A stretch of DNA of 64,000 nt, taken from positions 1 through 64,000 of the forward strand of contig NZ_QHKM01000010.1 of NCBI RefSeq assembly GCF_003258365.1, written 5' to 3'. The translations under genes were made by a program, and so were the position numbers. The notes beneath the pieces were generated by a model. The model had not been told where the DNA came from, did no database searches, and was given only the letters and a program-made list of their open reading frames with translations. The stretch comes from Hymenobacter edaphi (GTDB lineage Bacteria; Bacteroidota; Bacteroidia; Cytophagales; Hymenobacteraceae). This document shows, in pieces, positions 26,066 through 35,206 of this stretch (positions within the stretch are counted from its first letter, which is position 1; every line of letters starts with the position of its first letter).

Positions 26066-27622
26066 ATGCTTCGACCCGTCCGCTTTCTGCTGCCGCATCT
26101 GCTTACCGGTCTCTTGCTGTTGGGCTGCGGCCCCGGCCTGCTTCCTCAGGCCCGGGCCCAGGCCGCCCCTGCGGTACTCGTGCGTACCAAGAACGGCCCG
26201 GTGCAAGGCACGCGTGAGGCTAATCTTTGCGTGTTCCGCGGCATTCCGTACGCCCAGGCACCGGTGGGGGCGCTGCGCTTCCGGCCCCCGCAGCCGCTAC
26301 CCCGCTGGAAAAGCTCGCGGCCGGCCGGCACCTTCGGCCCGCGTGCTACGCAGGCCGGCGGGCCCAGCGGCGTGCAGGGGCAGGAAGACTGCCTGTACCT
26401 GAACGTGTGGGCGCCGGCCTGGCCCGCCGCATGCCGCCAACCGCCGCTGCGGCCCGTGGTGGTGTGGGTGCACGGCGGAGCCTTTACCGGCGGCGCGGGC
26501 TCGGAAAACGATACCTGGACCTTCGCCGCGCAGGACAGCATCGTGGCCGTGAGTCTGAACTACCGCCTGGGCAGCCTGGGCTTTCTGCAGCTGCCCGCCC
26601 GGGACCCGCGCTACGCCCAAAGCGGCAACTGCGGCCTGCTCGACGCGGTAGCGGCCCTGCGCTGGGTGCAGCGCAACATCCGCGCCTTCGGGGGCGACCC
26701 GCGCCGCGTGACGGTGATGGGCGAGTCGGCCGGGGCCAAGCTGGTGGGCGCGCTGCTGGCCACGCCGGCCGCCGAGGGGCTGTTTCAGCGGGTGATTCTG
26801 GAAAGCGGCGCCGTGCAGGCCATCCGCGACACGGCCACGGCCGGCGCCGTGGGCCGGCAGCTGCGGCGGGCCCTGCCCCCGGCCACCGACCTACTCACTG
26901 CGCCCGCCGAAACCCTGGTGCGGGCGCAGCAGACCTTTGCCAGCGGGGCCGGCGGCCTGCAGGTGTTTGGGCCGGTGCTCGATGGGCGCACCATTGCGCA
27001 GCCGCCGCTGCGCTACCTGCGCCGCGCCCGGCCGCGGCCCGTGCTGCTGGGCACCAACCGCGAAGAAGCCGGCCTGTTTACCGGTCCCGGCTCCCTCATT
27101 GCCGAGCCCAACGAAGCGGCGCTGCAGCTGGTATTCGGCCAAAACGGCCCGCAGGTATGGCAGGCCTACCAGCGCGCCCGGCAGCAGCAGCCCGATCTTG
27201 AGGCCTGGAACCGCACCCTCACCGACTACCTCTACCGCCTCGCCACCTACCGCCTCGCCGACTCGTTGGCCGCCGCGGGCGCGCCGGTGTGGCTGTACCG
27301 CTTCGATGGGCCCGGCGGTGCCCAGCGGCCCGTGCACGCCCAGGAGCTGGCCTACGTGTGGAACGCCCCGGCCGGCAGCTCGGCCGCCGCGCCGGTGGCC
27401 GCCCCCGCCAGTGCCCCGCGCAAGGCCGCCGATGCCGCTCTGGCCGCCGCCATGCACGCCCGCTGGGCCCGCTTCATCAAAACCGGCCAGCCCGGCCCCG
27501 ACTGGCCCGCCTACCGCCCCGCCACCCGGCAGGCCCTGATTTTCGGGCCGACCAGCGCACCGGTCTCGGTGGCCGATGCCTACCAGGACGCCGCCTTTCC
27601 CACGCAGGCCTACCGCCGCTGA
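26066..27622 (+). CDS. Carboxylesterase type B family protein
   Basis: A 518-residue secreted alpha/beta-hydrolase that would cleave carboxylic esters. The N-terminus is an export signal (LLPHLLTGLLLLGCGPGLL; the Cys at a lipobox-like site makes a lipoprotein possible). Family landmarks include VFRGIPYAQAPVGALRF, EDCLYLNVWAP, VVVWVHGGAFTGGAGS (oxyanion hole), the nucleophile elbow GESAGA with Ser221, and HAQELAYVWNAP with the likely catalytic His. ATG 26066 starts at the signal peptide. Length matches bacterial para-nitrobenzyl esterases. The natural substrate is unknown. It ends at a strong terminator and is convergent with the DUF2846 gene. Confidence 0.93.
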   Translation: MLRPVRFLLPHLLTGLLLLGCGPGLLPQARAQAAPAVLVRTKNGPVQGTREANLCVFRGIPYAQAPVGALRFRPPQPLPRWKSSRPAGTFGPRATQAGGPSGVQGQEDCLYLNVWAPAWPAACRQPPLRPVVVWVHGGAFTGGAGSENDTWTFAAQDSIVAVSLNYRLGSLGFLQLPARDPRYAQSGNCGLLDAVAALRWVQRNIRAFGGDPRRVTVMGESAGAKLVGALLATPAAEGLFQRVILESGAVQAIRDTATAGAVGRQLRRALPPATDLLTAPAETLVRAQQTFASGAGGLQVFGPVLDGRTIAQPPLRYLRRARPRPVLLGTNREEAGLFTGPGSLIAEPNEAALQLVFGQNGPQVWQAYQRARQQQPDLEAWNRTLTDYLYRLATYRLADSLAAAGAPVWLYRFDGPGGAQRPVHAQELAYVWNAPAGSSAAAPVAAPASAPRKAADAALAAAMHARWARFIKTGQPGPDWPAYRPATRQALIFGPTSAPVSVADAYQDAAFPTQAYRR

Positions 27623-27672
27623 TGCCGGCGCGGCCTCTTGCTGGCGGCCGGGGCCAGCGGGCTACTACGCAT

Positions 27673-27720
27673 TCAGCCCCGCCGGGCCGCGCTTGGGTTA
27701 AGCGGGCCCGGCGGGGCTGA
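27673..27720. terminator. Bidirectional terminator between the esterase and DUF2846 genes
   Basis: A 16-bp perfect stem (27673-27688 with 27705-27720) is extended by an inner 5-bp stem with one bulged base and a 5-base loop. It lies between convergent genes. Confidence 0.8.
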
Positions 27721-27738
27721 GCGTCTTCGGTCGGCTGG

Positions 27739-28191
27739 TTACTTACCCGCTGCCGGGGCGGCCGGCGTTTCGCAGTTGTCGGGCTTCAGGTCGGCGTTCT
27801 TCTTTTTGTAGGTCGATTCGGTGACTTCGGTGAAGACCATTTTCACCGTCATCAGGCGGGTTTTCACGTCGCCCTGGATGTAGTACACCTTGCCGGCCTC
27901 CAGCGTCATGTCGAACTTGTCCTGGTCGGGCAGGTTCAGGCCGCCGGCTACCGAAGTAAACGAGGTTTCACCCGGCTTGAGCTTGGTCACGAAGTAGCGC
28001 TTGTTGCTGAGGCGGCACAGCTCGGCGCCGTTGGCGCGCACGGTGAAGTTGGTAGCAGCCTGGGCCAGCATGGGCGGGCGGTAGAATACCACGGTGGCCA
28101 TGTCGGGCGTGGCGGTGGGCACGGGGCCCTGGGCATTGCAGGTGCCAGCGGCAGCAGCCATCAGCAGGCCGGTGCAGAGAAGGTAACGCAT
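27739..28191 (-). CDS. DUF2846-like exported protein
   Basis: A 150-residue exported protein of unknown function. It has a signal peptide (YLLCTGLLMAAAAGTCNAQ) followed by a compact beta-rich domain: ATVVFYRPPMLAQA, VRANGAELCRLSNKRYFVTKL, PGETSFTS, EAGKVYYIQGDV. This pattern matches my recollection of the DUF2846 family of small periplasmic/lipoproteins; the assignment is moderate. A Cys near the C-terminus (DNCETP) could pair with the internal Cys of AELCRL. The upstream minus-strand sequence has TATCTTTA, one base from the -7 consensus. It is transcribed as a single gene. Confidence 0.65.
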   Translation of the reverse strand: MRYLLCTGLLMAAAAGTCNAQGPVPTATPDMATVVFYRPPMLAQAATNFTVRANGAELCRLSNKRYFVTKLKPGETSFTSVAGGLNLPDQDKFDMTLEAGKVYYIQGDVKTRLMTVKMVFTEVTESTYKKKNADLKPDNCETPAAPAAGK

Positions 28192-28338
28192 AAGCGGTTG
28201 AGAGAGGGAGAGGAGGGTTTAACCTGCTAAAGATAGAAGGCGGCAGGTGCACTACCGGCTTGCAGGTGCTTTTTCCAGCAATTTAATATTGGCATGATCC
28301 AGCGCAACCCAGGGCGCTTCAGCAGCCCGAAGGGGCCA

Positions 28339-30144
28339 CTACTTGCCGGCGCGCGTACCCAGCAGGCTTTCCAGCCGGCTGAGCCGGGCTTCCAGCGCCG
28401 CCGTGCCAGCTGCTGCCTGCGTCTGCTGCTGCCGCAGCTGGGCCTGGCCGGCGGCCACCTCGGCCCGCAACTGCTCGATCTGCCGCTGCTGCTCCTTGAG
28501 CGCTTCCACCAGCACAGGAGTCAGTTGGGCGTAGTTCACGGCCTTGAGCCCGTCGGCACCGGTGGTTACCAGCTCCGGGTACACCTGCTCGAGTTCCTGC
28601 GCGATGAAGCCCAGCTGCTCGCCCTGCGGCCCTTTGCCGGCCTTGAAACGGTAGCGGCGGCCCTGTAGGGCTTGCACGCCGGCCAGCGCGCCGGTGAGCG
28701 GGCGCAGGTCGGTTTTCAGGCGGGCGTCGGAACTGCTGGCCACCACCCCGTTCAGGGTCAGGTTGCCGGCGACGGTCATGCCGCCTTCGGAGTAGATGGC
28801 CACTTTGCGGTCGGTGGTGCTGGTGCCGGCCCCCACGATGTTCAGGGCGTTGGCCGTCAGGTTGCCGTAGCCGATGGTGCCGGCCTCGGCCTGCTTGCCC
28901 GTCACGCCCGCCCCAAACTCCAGGGTGCTGGCCCCATCGATTTTGGCGCTGCCGGCTACGTGCAGCTTGGCCTGCGGCGAGGTCGTGCCGATGCCCACGT
29001 TACCGCTGGCGGCAATGTCGAGGGAGCTGGTGGGCGCGCCCGGCCGGATGCGGAAGGGCAGTAGGCTGCCGTTGGTCAGGTCGCGCACGAAGAAGTTAGC
29101 CTCGTTGCCCGCCACATCCCAGGTCTGGGTGCCCCAGCCGCCGGCCCCGAGCTGCTCCAGCCGTACGCCGGGCGTGTTGCCGTTGACTACGCGCAGGGTG
29201 GGGCCGCTGCCCGAGGCGCTGCCCTGCACGGTGGTGCCGCCGGCGGCGTGCAGCTCAATTTTGCGGTTCGTGGCGCTGGTGCCCGCCCCCACGATGTTCA
29301 GCGCATCGGTCGTGATGTTGCCGTAGCCGATGGTACCGGACAGGGCCTGCTTGCCGCCGATGCGGGCGCCAAATTCCAGGGTGTAGGCGCTGTCGATTTT
29401 GGCGGCGCCGGCCACGTGCAGCCGGCCCTGCGGCGAGGTCGTGCCGATGCCCACGTTGCCCGAGGCGCTGATATCAAGGGAGCTGGTGGGCGCCCCGGGG
29501 CGGATGCGAAAGGGCAGGCGCGAGCCACCGGTCAGGTCGCGCACGAAGAAGTTGGCTTCGTTGGCCCCGATGTCCCAGGTCTGGGCCGTGAAACCGGCCG
29601 TATTGGTTTGCTCCATGCGGATGGCCGGCGTATCGTTGCGCAGCAGGTGCAGCAGCAGCCCGGGCGAGGCAGTGCCCACGCCCAACGTGCTGCCGCTCAG
29701 CGCGCCGGTACTGCTCAGCGCGCCGGTAATAGCAGCATTGCCGCCTACACTTAAGGCGCCGGTGGTCGTCAGGGCGCCCGTGAAGTAGCCCGCTCCGGCC
29801 ACGTGCAGCGGGTAGAGCGGGTTGCTGAGGCCGATGCCCACGTTGCCGGAGTAGTTCCACGTCAGCACCGAGGAGCGGGTGCCCAGGCGGTTGATGCCCA
29901 GCACGCCGCCCGTGTAGCCGTAGAGCACCGGCCCGTCGACGTTCTGACCCAGCCAGTTCTTGGAACTACTGGCGGCCCCGTACCACCCCAGGCCGTGGTT
30001 GGTATCGGAAGAAGCCCGCAGCAGGATATCGTAGTCGTTGTAACCATAATTCTGCGTGGCTTGGGCACTGGCTCCCGTAGCGCCCAATAACCCGAAAACC
30101 AGTAGTATTCCGGCCCGCCGGCCCGTCGAGGAGAAGTGTTGCAT
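28339..30144 (-). CDS. Tail fiber domain-containing protein (S74 chaperone)
   Basis: A 601-residue secreted fibrous protein. A signal peptide (GILLVFGLLGATGASAQ) is followed by repeats of a shaft type: two long near-identical blocks around GNVGIGTTSPQ(G/A)(R/K)LHVAG and SSLDI(S)ASGNVGIGTTSPQ, each with FVRDLT and RIRPGAPTS segments. The C-terminal region (about 480-570) is an intramolecular chaperone/peptidase S74 domain (SSDARLKTDLRPL, LGFIAQELEQVYPELV), known from phage tail spikes and bacterial adhesins, where it trimerises the fiber and is often self-cleaved. A coiled coil ends the protein (EALKEQQRQIEQLRAEV). ATG 30144 is used; an upstream TTG exists at 30153. Surface adhesin is the likely role. 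Confidence 0.88.
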   Translation of the reverse strand: MQHFSSTGRRAGILLVFGLLGATGASAQATQNYGYNDYDILLRASSDTNHGLGWYGAASSSKNWLGQNVDGPVLYGYTGGVLGINRLGTRSSVLTWNYSGNVGIGLSNPLYPLHVAGAGYFTGALTTTGALSVGGNAAITGALSSTGALSGSTLGVGTASPGLLLHLLRNDTPAIRMEQTNTAGFTAQTWDIGANEANFFVRDLTGGSRLPFRIRPGAPTSSLDISASGNVGIGTTSPQGRLHVAGAAKIDSAYTLEFGARIGGKQALSGTIGYGNITTDALNIVGAGTSATNRKIELHAAGGTTVQGSASGSGPTLRVVNGNTPGVRLEQLGAGGWGTQTWDVAGNEANFFVRDLTNGSLLPFRIRPGAPTSSLDIAASGNVGIGTTSPQAKLHVAGSAKIDGASTLEFGAGVTGKQAEAGTIGYGNLTANALNIVGAGTSTTDRKVAIYSEGGMTVAGNLTLNGVVASSSDARLKTDLRPLTGALAGVQALQGRRYRFKAGKGPQGEQLGFIAQELEQVYPELVTTGADGLKAVNYAQLTPVLVEALKEQQRQIEQLRAEVAAGQAQLRQQQTQAAAGTAALEARLSRLESLLGTRAGK

Positions 30145-30382
30145 AAACGCCAAGTCGTTGAGGGCCCGAAGTTAGTATTCGTGGGTGGCGCGGCCTAGCG
30201 TCTCGACTCTCCTCCCGCTGGCGCGCCTCAATAGCGGCCGGAGTCGGCCCCTTGTTCCCCGCCAGCTTTTGGCCGTGCTTGGCCTGGCCTACAAACGCAC
30301 TTCGAAGCAGCCGAAAACCCCGTTCTTGCCAAACTTTTTAGCAGCCGGACGCATTACCTTCTTTTACCCCCGACTACGCCCG

Positions 30383-31768
30383 ATGGCCAAGATCAAGACC
30401 GTTTATTTCTGCCAGAACTGCGGCGCCCAGAGCGCCAAGTGGATCGGCCGCTGCCCCTCCTGCGGCGAGTGGAATACCTACGTGGAAGAGGTGGTGCAGA
30501 AAGAGGAGCTGACGCCCGCCAACGCCTGGAAAGCCTCGACCTCGGTGGGCGGCAGCAGCAAGGCCGCCAAGCCCAAGCCCCTGGGCGAAATCCTCTACGA
30601 AGAGGAGTCGCGGCTGAACACCCACGACGGGGAGCTGAACCGCGTGCTCGGCGGTGGCCTCGTGCCCGGCTCCCTGGTGCTCATCGGCGGCGAGCCGGGC
30701 ATCGGCAAAAGCACCCTGATGCTGCAGATTGCCATGCAGCTCAAGAACCTGCGCATTCTGTACGTGTCGGGCGAGGAAAGCGAGCAGCAGATCAAGATGC
30801 GCGCCGAGCGCATGGGCCAGCAGCACGCGGGCCTCTACATCCTCACCGAGACGAGCACCCAGAACATTTTCAAGCAGATCGACGCGCTGCAGCCCAACGT
30901 AGTGGTGGTCGACTCCATTCAGACGCTGCACTCCCAGCTGGTGGAGTCGGGGGCGGGCTCGGTCAGCCAGGTGCGCGAGTGCACCACCGAGCTGCTCAAG
31001 TACGCCAAGGAAACCGGCGTGCCGGTGCTCCTCATCGGCCACATCACCAAGGACGGCTCCATTGCCGGCCCCAAAATCCTGGAGCACATGGTCGACACGG
31101 TCTTGCAGTTCGAGGGCGACCGGCACCTCACCTACCGCATCCTGCGCACCGTCAAGAACCGCTTCGGCTCCACCTCCGAGCTGGGCATCTACGAGATGCA
31201 GGGCTCGGGGCTGCGGCAGGTGTCGAACCCCTCCGAGATTCTGCTCTCGCAACGCGACGAGCAGCTCAGCGGGGTGGCCATCGGCGCTACGCTGGAGGGC
31301 AACCGCCCGCTGCTGGTGGAAGTGCAGGCGCTGGTGACGCCCTCCACCTACGGCACGCCGCAGCGCAGCAGCACCGGCTTCGACGCCAAGCGCCTGCAGA
31401 TGCTGCTGGCCGTGCTCGAAAAGCGCTCCGGCCTGCGCCTGGGCCAGCACGACGTGTTCCTCAACATTGCCGGCGGCCTGCGCCTCGAAGACCCGGCCCT
31501 CGACGCGGCCGTGTGCGCGGCCGTGGTCAGCTCGCTGAACGACATTCCCGTGCCCGGCAACGTGTGCCTGGCGGCCGAGGTGGGCCTGAGCGGGGAAATC
31601 CGGGCGGTGAGCCGCCTCGACCAGCGCCTGTCGGAGGCCGAAAAGCTCGGCTTTCAGGAAATGTACATCTCGCAGTTCAACGGCCGGGGCCTCGACCTGG
31701 GGCGCTTTGGATTAAAAGTTCACCCGGTAGGACGTCTTGATGAAGTCCTAAGCGGGCTCTTCGGCTAA
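30383..31768 (+). CDS. radA: DNA repair protein RadA
   Basis: A 461-residue RecA-like branch-migration ATPase acting in recombinational repair. It has an N-terminal C4 zinc finger (C10, C13, C24, C27 in FCQNCGAQSAKW and RCPSCGEW), Walker A GEPGIGKST (103-111), Walker B region VVVVDSIQTL, the RadA-specific KNRFG motif (258-262), and a C-terminal Lon-protease-like domain (HDVFLNIAGGLRLEDPALD). ATG 30383 begins exactly at the zinc finger; the open frame extends upstream without homology. It is divergent from the tail-fiber gene. This is a housekeeping gene and is ordinary in length. Confidence 0.97.
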   Translation: MAKIKTVYFCQNCGAQSAKWIGRCPSCGEWNTYVEEVVQKEELTPANAWKASTSVGGSSKAAKPKPLGEILYEEESRLNTHDGELNRVLGGGLVPGSLVLIGGEPGIGKSTLMLQIAMQLKNLRILYVSGEESEQQIKMRAERMGQQHAGLYILTETSTQNIFKQIDALQPNVVVVDSIQTLHSQLVESGAGSVSQVRECTTELLKYAKETGVPVLLIGHITKDGSIAGPKILEHMVDTVLQFEGDRHLTYRILRTVKNRFGSTSELGIYEMQGSGLRQVSNPSEILLSQRDEQLSGVAIGATLEGNRPLLVEVQALVTPSTYGTPQRSSTGFDAKRLQMLLAVLEKRSGLRLGQHDVFLNIAGGLRLEDPALDAAVCAAVVSSLNDIPVPGNVCLAAEVGLSGEIRAVSRLDQRLSEAEKLGFQEMYISQFNGRGLDLGRFGLKVHPVGRLDEVLSGLFG

Positions 31769-31811
31769 GCCCAAAAAAATCAGGCATCCCCCGAAAATGT
31801 GAGGCCAAGGA

Positions 31812-31844
31812 TTGGATTTTGTAAATCCAACCGTCTTATCTTCG
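31812..31844 (+). promoter_or_regulatory. Possible promoter with a small dyad upstream of the TlpA-like gene
   Basis: An 8-bp dyad (31812-31819 with 31823-31830, TTGGATTT and complement) is followed by TATCTTCG at 31837, one base from TAnnTTTG. The TTGG that starts the dyad is 21 bases upstream, near the usual -33 spacing. Confidence 0.35.
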
Positions 31845-31974
31845 GTCCAACGATTGTCTTTTCCCGCGAAACGCTTGGTCCGGCCGCCGCCCGAACCCGG
31901 CGGCAACGGGACGGCCCCGGCCGCGTATGAGAGTTGTTGTCCGCTTTGCCTCACCCAGATACCCAGCCGCCCCG

Positions 31975-33438
31975 ATGTTTACACTTCTTCGCTTCTCGGC
32001 CCTGAGCCTGCTCGCCGCCGCGCTGTGCGCGCCGCTGGCCGGGCAAGCCCAAAGCACGGTGGTGCTCACCGGCAAGATCAACGGCAAAACGGAGGATTCC
32101 GTGGCCGTGTCGGTGCGCGAACATCCGCTCGACGCCAAGGAGCAGCTCACCTACGCCGCCGTCAACGACAAGGGCGAGTTTCGGCTGGCGCTGAAGGTGG
32201 ACGGCCCCACCAAGGCCGACCTGGTGTACGGCGACGACGTGGCCGGCCTCTGGCTGGAGCCCGGCACCCAGCTCGACGTGCGCTTCAAGGGCGAGGATTT
32301 GGCCCAGACGGTGAAGTTTAAGGGCAAGGGCGCCGAAGCCAACACCTACCTGGCCGACTTCGACGAGCGGTTCGTGGAAAACGACGGCTTTCAGGTGCTG
32401 CCCGACAACATCACGTTCTACGAGGCGCCCTTCCTGCACTTTCTCGACTACCGCCGCAAGGAGGAGGAGAAGTTTCTCAAGGACGTGCAGGAGGATCAGG
32501 CCGTGTCGCCCGCCTTCCGCAACTACGTGAAGGCCGAGGTGGCCTACAGCTACGCCAACGACCGGCTCACCTTTCAGGATTTGCGCGAGCAGGTGGTATC
32601 CACCGAGAACCGGCTGAAAATGTCGGACTCGTACTACGCCTTCCTGAACGACGCGGCGCTGATCAACAACGAATCGGCGCTGCAGAACGACTCCTACCAG
32701 GAGTTTCTGATCAACTACGTGCACTACGCCGCCACCGCGGCCGGCCACAAGAAGGGCGACCCGGAGTTCTACCAGGTGTGCTACAACCTGGCCAAGGAAA
32801 AGCTGCAGGGCCCGGCCCGCGCCATCGTGCTGGGCCGCGTGCTGCAGGAGTCGTTCCGCTTCGGCCACGTGCGGCAGTCGGCGGCCATGCTCGACGACTT
32901 CCGCAGCACCGTGGACAAGGGCAACAAGTTTTACCCGGTGCTCAAGGCCGACTTCGACGCCCACAAGGATTTCGCCATTGGTTCGCCGGCCCCCGATTTC
33001 AAGCTGGTGTCGGCCGCCGGCGACACGGTGTCGCTGCAGTCGTTCCGGGGCAAGCTGGTGTACCTGAACTTCTGGCGCACCACCAGCGGCCTGTCGCTGC
33101 GCGACCTGCCCTACGCCCAGGAGCTGGCCAAGAAGTTTAACGGCCAGAACATTGCCTTCGTCAACATCGCCCTGGACGAAAACGAGCCGGCCTGGAAGCA
33201 GCTGGTGGTGAGCAAGAAGCTGGCCGGCACCCACCTGCGCGCCGTGGGCGGGCAGCGCGGCCCGCTGGCCAAGGCCTACATGCTGCAGGAAGTACCCGCC
33301 TACTTCCTCATCGCCGAAGACGGCACCTTCCTGAACACCAAGCCCAAGCGCCTGAGCAGCCGCGCCGCCGTCGACGAAATCAAGGAGTCGTTCGGCAAGG
33401 CCTCGACCTACAGCAGCACGCTGCCCATGGGCAAGTAA
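31975..33438 (+). CDS. TlpA/thioredoxin-like protein lacking the CxxC motif
   Basis: A 487-residue exported protein. The signal peptide is FSALSLLAAALCAPLAGQAQ. Residues about 25-300 contain a DUF4369-like beta-rich N-terminal part and an alpha-helical middle. The C-terminal domain (about 330-470) is a thioredoxin fold of the AhpC-TSA/TlpA kind: IGSPAPDFKLVSAAGDTVSL, GKLVYLNFWRTTSG, NIAFVNIALDE, EVPAYFLIAEDGTF with the cis-Pro. Where the family has WCxxC, this protein reads S371-G-L-S374, so both redox cysteines are replaced by serine and oxidoreductase activity is not expected. The rest of the fold is intact. ATG 31975 opens the signal peptide. A strong terminator follows. Confidence 0.85.
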   Translation: MFTLLRFSALSLLAAALCAPLAGQAQSTVVLTGKINGKTEDSVAVSVREHPLDAKEQLTYAAVNDKGEFRLALKVDGPTKADLVYGDDVAGLWLEPGTQLDVRFKGEDLAQTVKFKGKGAEANTYLADFDERFVENDGFQVLPDNITFYEAPFLHFLDYRRKEEEKFLKDVQEDQAVSPAFRNYVKAEVAYSYANDRLTFQDLREQVVSTENRLKMSDSYYAFLNDAALINNESALQNDSYQEFLINYVHYAATAAGHKKGDPEFYQVCYNLAKEKLQGPARAIVLGRVLQESFRFGHVRQSAAMLDDFRSTVDKGNKFYPVLKADFDAHKDFAIGSPAPDFKLVSAAGDTVSLQSFRGKLVYLNFWRTTSGLSLRDLPYAQELAKKFNGQNIAFVNIALDENEPAWKQLVVSKKLAGTHLRAVGGQRGPLAKAYMLQEVPAYFLIAEDGTFLNTKPKRLSSRAAVDEIKESFGKASTYSSTLPMGK

Positions 33439-33463
33439 GTTGTCCTCGGCCCCACTTGCTGAC

Positions 33464-33494
33464 CGGCCCTGCCTCGCGGCGGGGCCGTTTTTTT
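33464..33494 (+). terminator. Intrinsic terminator after the TlpA-like gene
   Basis: A 10-bp stem (33464-33473 with 33478-33487, one G-U pair) with a TCGC tetraloop is followed directly by seven Ts. Confidence 0.9.
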
Positions 33495-33606
33495 GCGGCC
33501 CCGCGCCAGCTGCCGCCCGAATAGTGGTAACTTATAGAAGTGCCAGCCCGGCACGCCGCGCTCCACCTACGGCCCCTGCTGGCGGATACCCTCACCCCTC
33601 AGCCGT

Positions 33607-34020
33607 ATGGAAACCCTTTCCGTCACCCGCCACGCCGTGCTGGCCACGGCCCCCGTTACCGTCATGCTCCCGGTCCGGAACCTGGAGCGGGCCCGGCAGT
33701 TCTACGAGCAGGCCCTGGGCCTGCACCCCATCGGCCTGAAAGCCGACGGCAAGTTTGAGTACGCGTGCGGCAGCACCAACGTCATTGCCCTGTTGCCGAA
33801 GCCCAGCGCTACCCCCGCCGACCATACCGCCCTCAGCTTTGAGGTGCCCGACATTGCGGCCGCCATTCAGGAGCTGCAGCAGCACGGCGTGCAGTTTGAA
33901 GACTACGACCTGCCGGGGCTCAAAACCGTCAATCACATCTGCGTACTCGGCGCCGAAAAAGCGGCCTGGTTTAAAGACCCGGAGGGCAATTACCTCTGCC
34001 TCCACCAGAACGCCGGCTAA
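33607..34020 (+). CDS. VOC (glyoxalase/bleomycin resistance) family protein
   Basis: A 137-residue small cytoplasmic protein of the vicinal oxygen chelate superfamily. It has two beta-alpha-beta-beta-beta modules: the first begins TVMLPVRNLERARQFYEQALG and the second DHTALSFEVPDIAAAIQEL. The C-terminal WFKDPEGNYLCLHQ is the typical closing strand with a metal-ligand Glu region. Members include glyoxalase I, ring-cleaving dioxygenases and antibiotic-binding proteins; nothing here selects one. It stands alone between a terminator and the radical SAM gene. Confidence 0.88.
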   Translation: METLSVTRHAVLATAPVTVMLPVRNLERARQFYEQALGLHPIGLKADGKFEYACGSTNVIALLPKPSATPADHTALSFEVPDIAAAIQELQQHGVQFEDYDLPGLKTVNHICVLGAEKAAWFKDPEGNYLCLHQNAG

Positions 34021-34134
34021 GCCGCTGGCTTTCTTCGTGCTCCGGAGCCGGGTTGGGCGCGTCTTATCCCCTGCCCGTCCTAACCTTTGCCCGCCCGTGC
34101 TGGTTTACGTCGCATTGCCGACCTTTACCCTACG

Positions 34135-35157
34135 ATGCGCTCCACCCTGGCCGACGGGCTGAATTTTCTTTCCAAGCTCACCCCGCTGCGCGCCCTGAAC
34201 GCGGCGCAGGTGACGGGCTCCTACGTGCTCAGCCGCCTCACCGGCCGCTCACGCGCCTGGGGCCTGCCGCTGGCCGTGAGCCTGGAGCCGACCACCAGCT
34301 GCAACCTGCGCTGCCCGGAGTGCCCCAGCGGGCTGCGCTCCTTCACCCGCCCCACCGGCATGCTCGACGAGGCCGTGTTTCGCCGCACCATCGACGAGCT
34401 GGCCCCGCGGCTGTGGTACCTCACCTTCTACTTCCAGGGCGAACCGTACCTGAACCCCGGCTTCCTCGACATGGTGCGCTACGCCACAAAGAAGCGCATC
34501 TACACCGCCACCAGTACCAACGGGCACTACCTGACCGAGCAGAACGCCCGCAAGACGGTGGAAAGCGGGCTGGACCGCCTTATCGTCTCGCTCGACGGCA
34601 CCACCCAGGAGGTGTACCAGCAGTACCGCGTGGGTGGCCGGCTCGACAAGGTGCTGGAAGGCGTGAAGCGCGTGGTGAAGCACAAGCGGGAGCTGAACTC
34701 GCAGACCCCGCGCATCGTGTTCCAGTTTCTGGTGGTGCGCCCCAACGAGCACCAGATCGACGAAGCCAAGGCACTGGCCCGGACGCTGGGCGTGGACGAC
34801 GTGTGGTTTAAAACGGCCCAGATCTACGACTACGAGCAGGGCAGCCCGCTGATTCCGACCATCGACTACTACTCGCGCTACCAAAACAACGCGGACGGCT
34901 CGTGGAGCATCAAGAACCGGCTGCTCAACCACTGCTGGAAGATGTGGCACTCCTGCGTCATCACCTGGGACGGGCTGGTGGTGCCCTGCTGCTTCGACAA
35001 GGACGCCGAGTACCGCCTCGGCGACGTGCAGCAGACCTCGTTCCGCCAGCTCTGGCACGGGCCCAAGTACCAGGGCTTCCGCCGCGCCCTGCTGAAAGGC
35101 CGCGACCAGGTGGAAATGTGCCGCAACTGCACCGCCGGCACCCGGGTGTGGGGCTAA
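34135..35157 (+). CDS. Radical SAM/SPASM domain-containing protein
   Basis: A 340-residue iron-sulfur enzyme. The radical SAM cluster motif CxxxCxxC is present as C56-NLR-C60-PE-C63 inside the strand LAVSLEPTTSC. The SAM-binding region includes YFQGEPYLNP and IVSLDG. The C-terminal SPASM-type auxiliary cluster region is rich in Cys: HCWKMWHSCVITWDGLVVPCC, then EMCRNCTAG. This architecture is used in peptide or cofactor maturases and in glycan/lipid modification. No precursor peptide gene is evident next to it, so the substrate is unknown. ATG 34135 gives a short helical N-terminus; an in-frame start 48 bases upstream is less likely. Confidence 0.92.
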   Translation: MRSTLADGLNFLSKLTPLRALNAAQVTGSYVLSRLTGRSRAWGLPLAVSLEPTTSCNLRCPECPSGLRSFTRPTGMLDEAVFRRTIDELAPRLWYLTFYFQGEPYLNPGFLDMVRYATKKRIYTATSTNGHYLTEQNARKTVESGLDRLIVSLDGTTQEVYQQYRVGGRLDKVLEGVKRVVKHKRELNSQTPRIVFQFLVVRPNEHQIDEAKALARTLGVDDVWFKTAQIYDYEQGSPLIPTIDYYSRYQNNADGSWSIKNRLLNHCWKMWHSCVITWDGLVVPCCFDKDAEYRLGDVQQTSFRQLWHGPKYQGFRRALLKGRDQVEMCRNCTAGTRVWG

Positions 35158-35206
35158 AACCGCGGCGGCGGCCCGGCGCGTATCTTGCACGCCCGATTGC
35201 CGCTCC

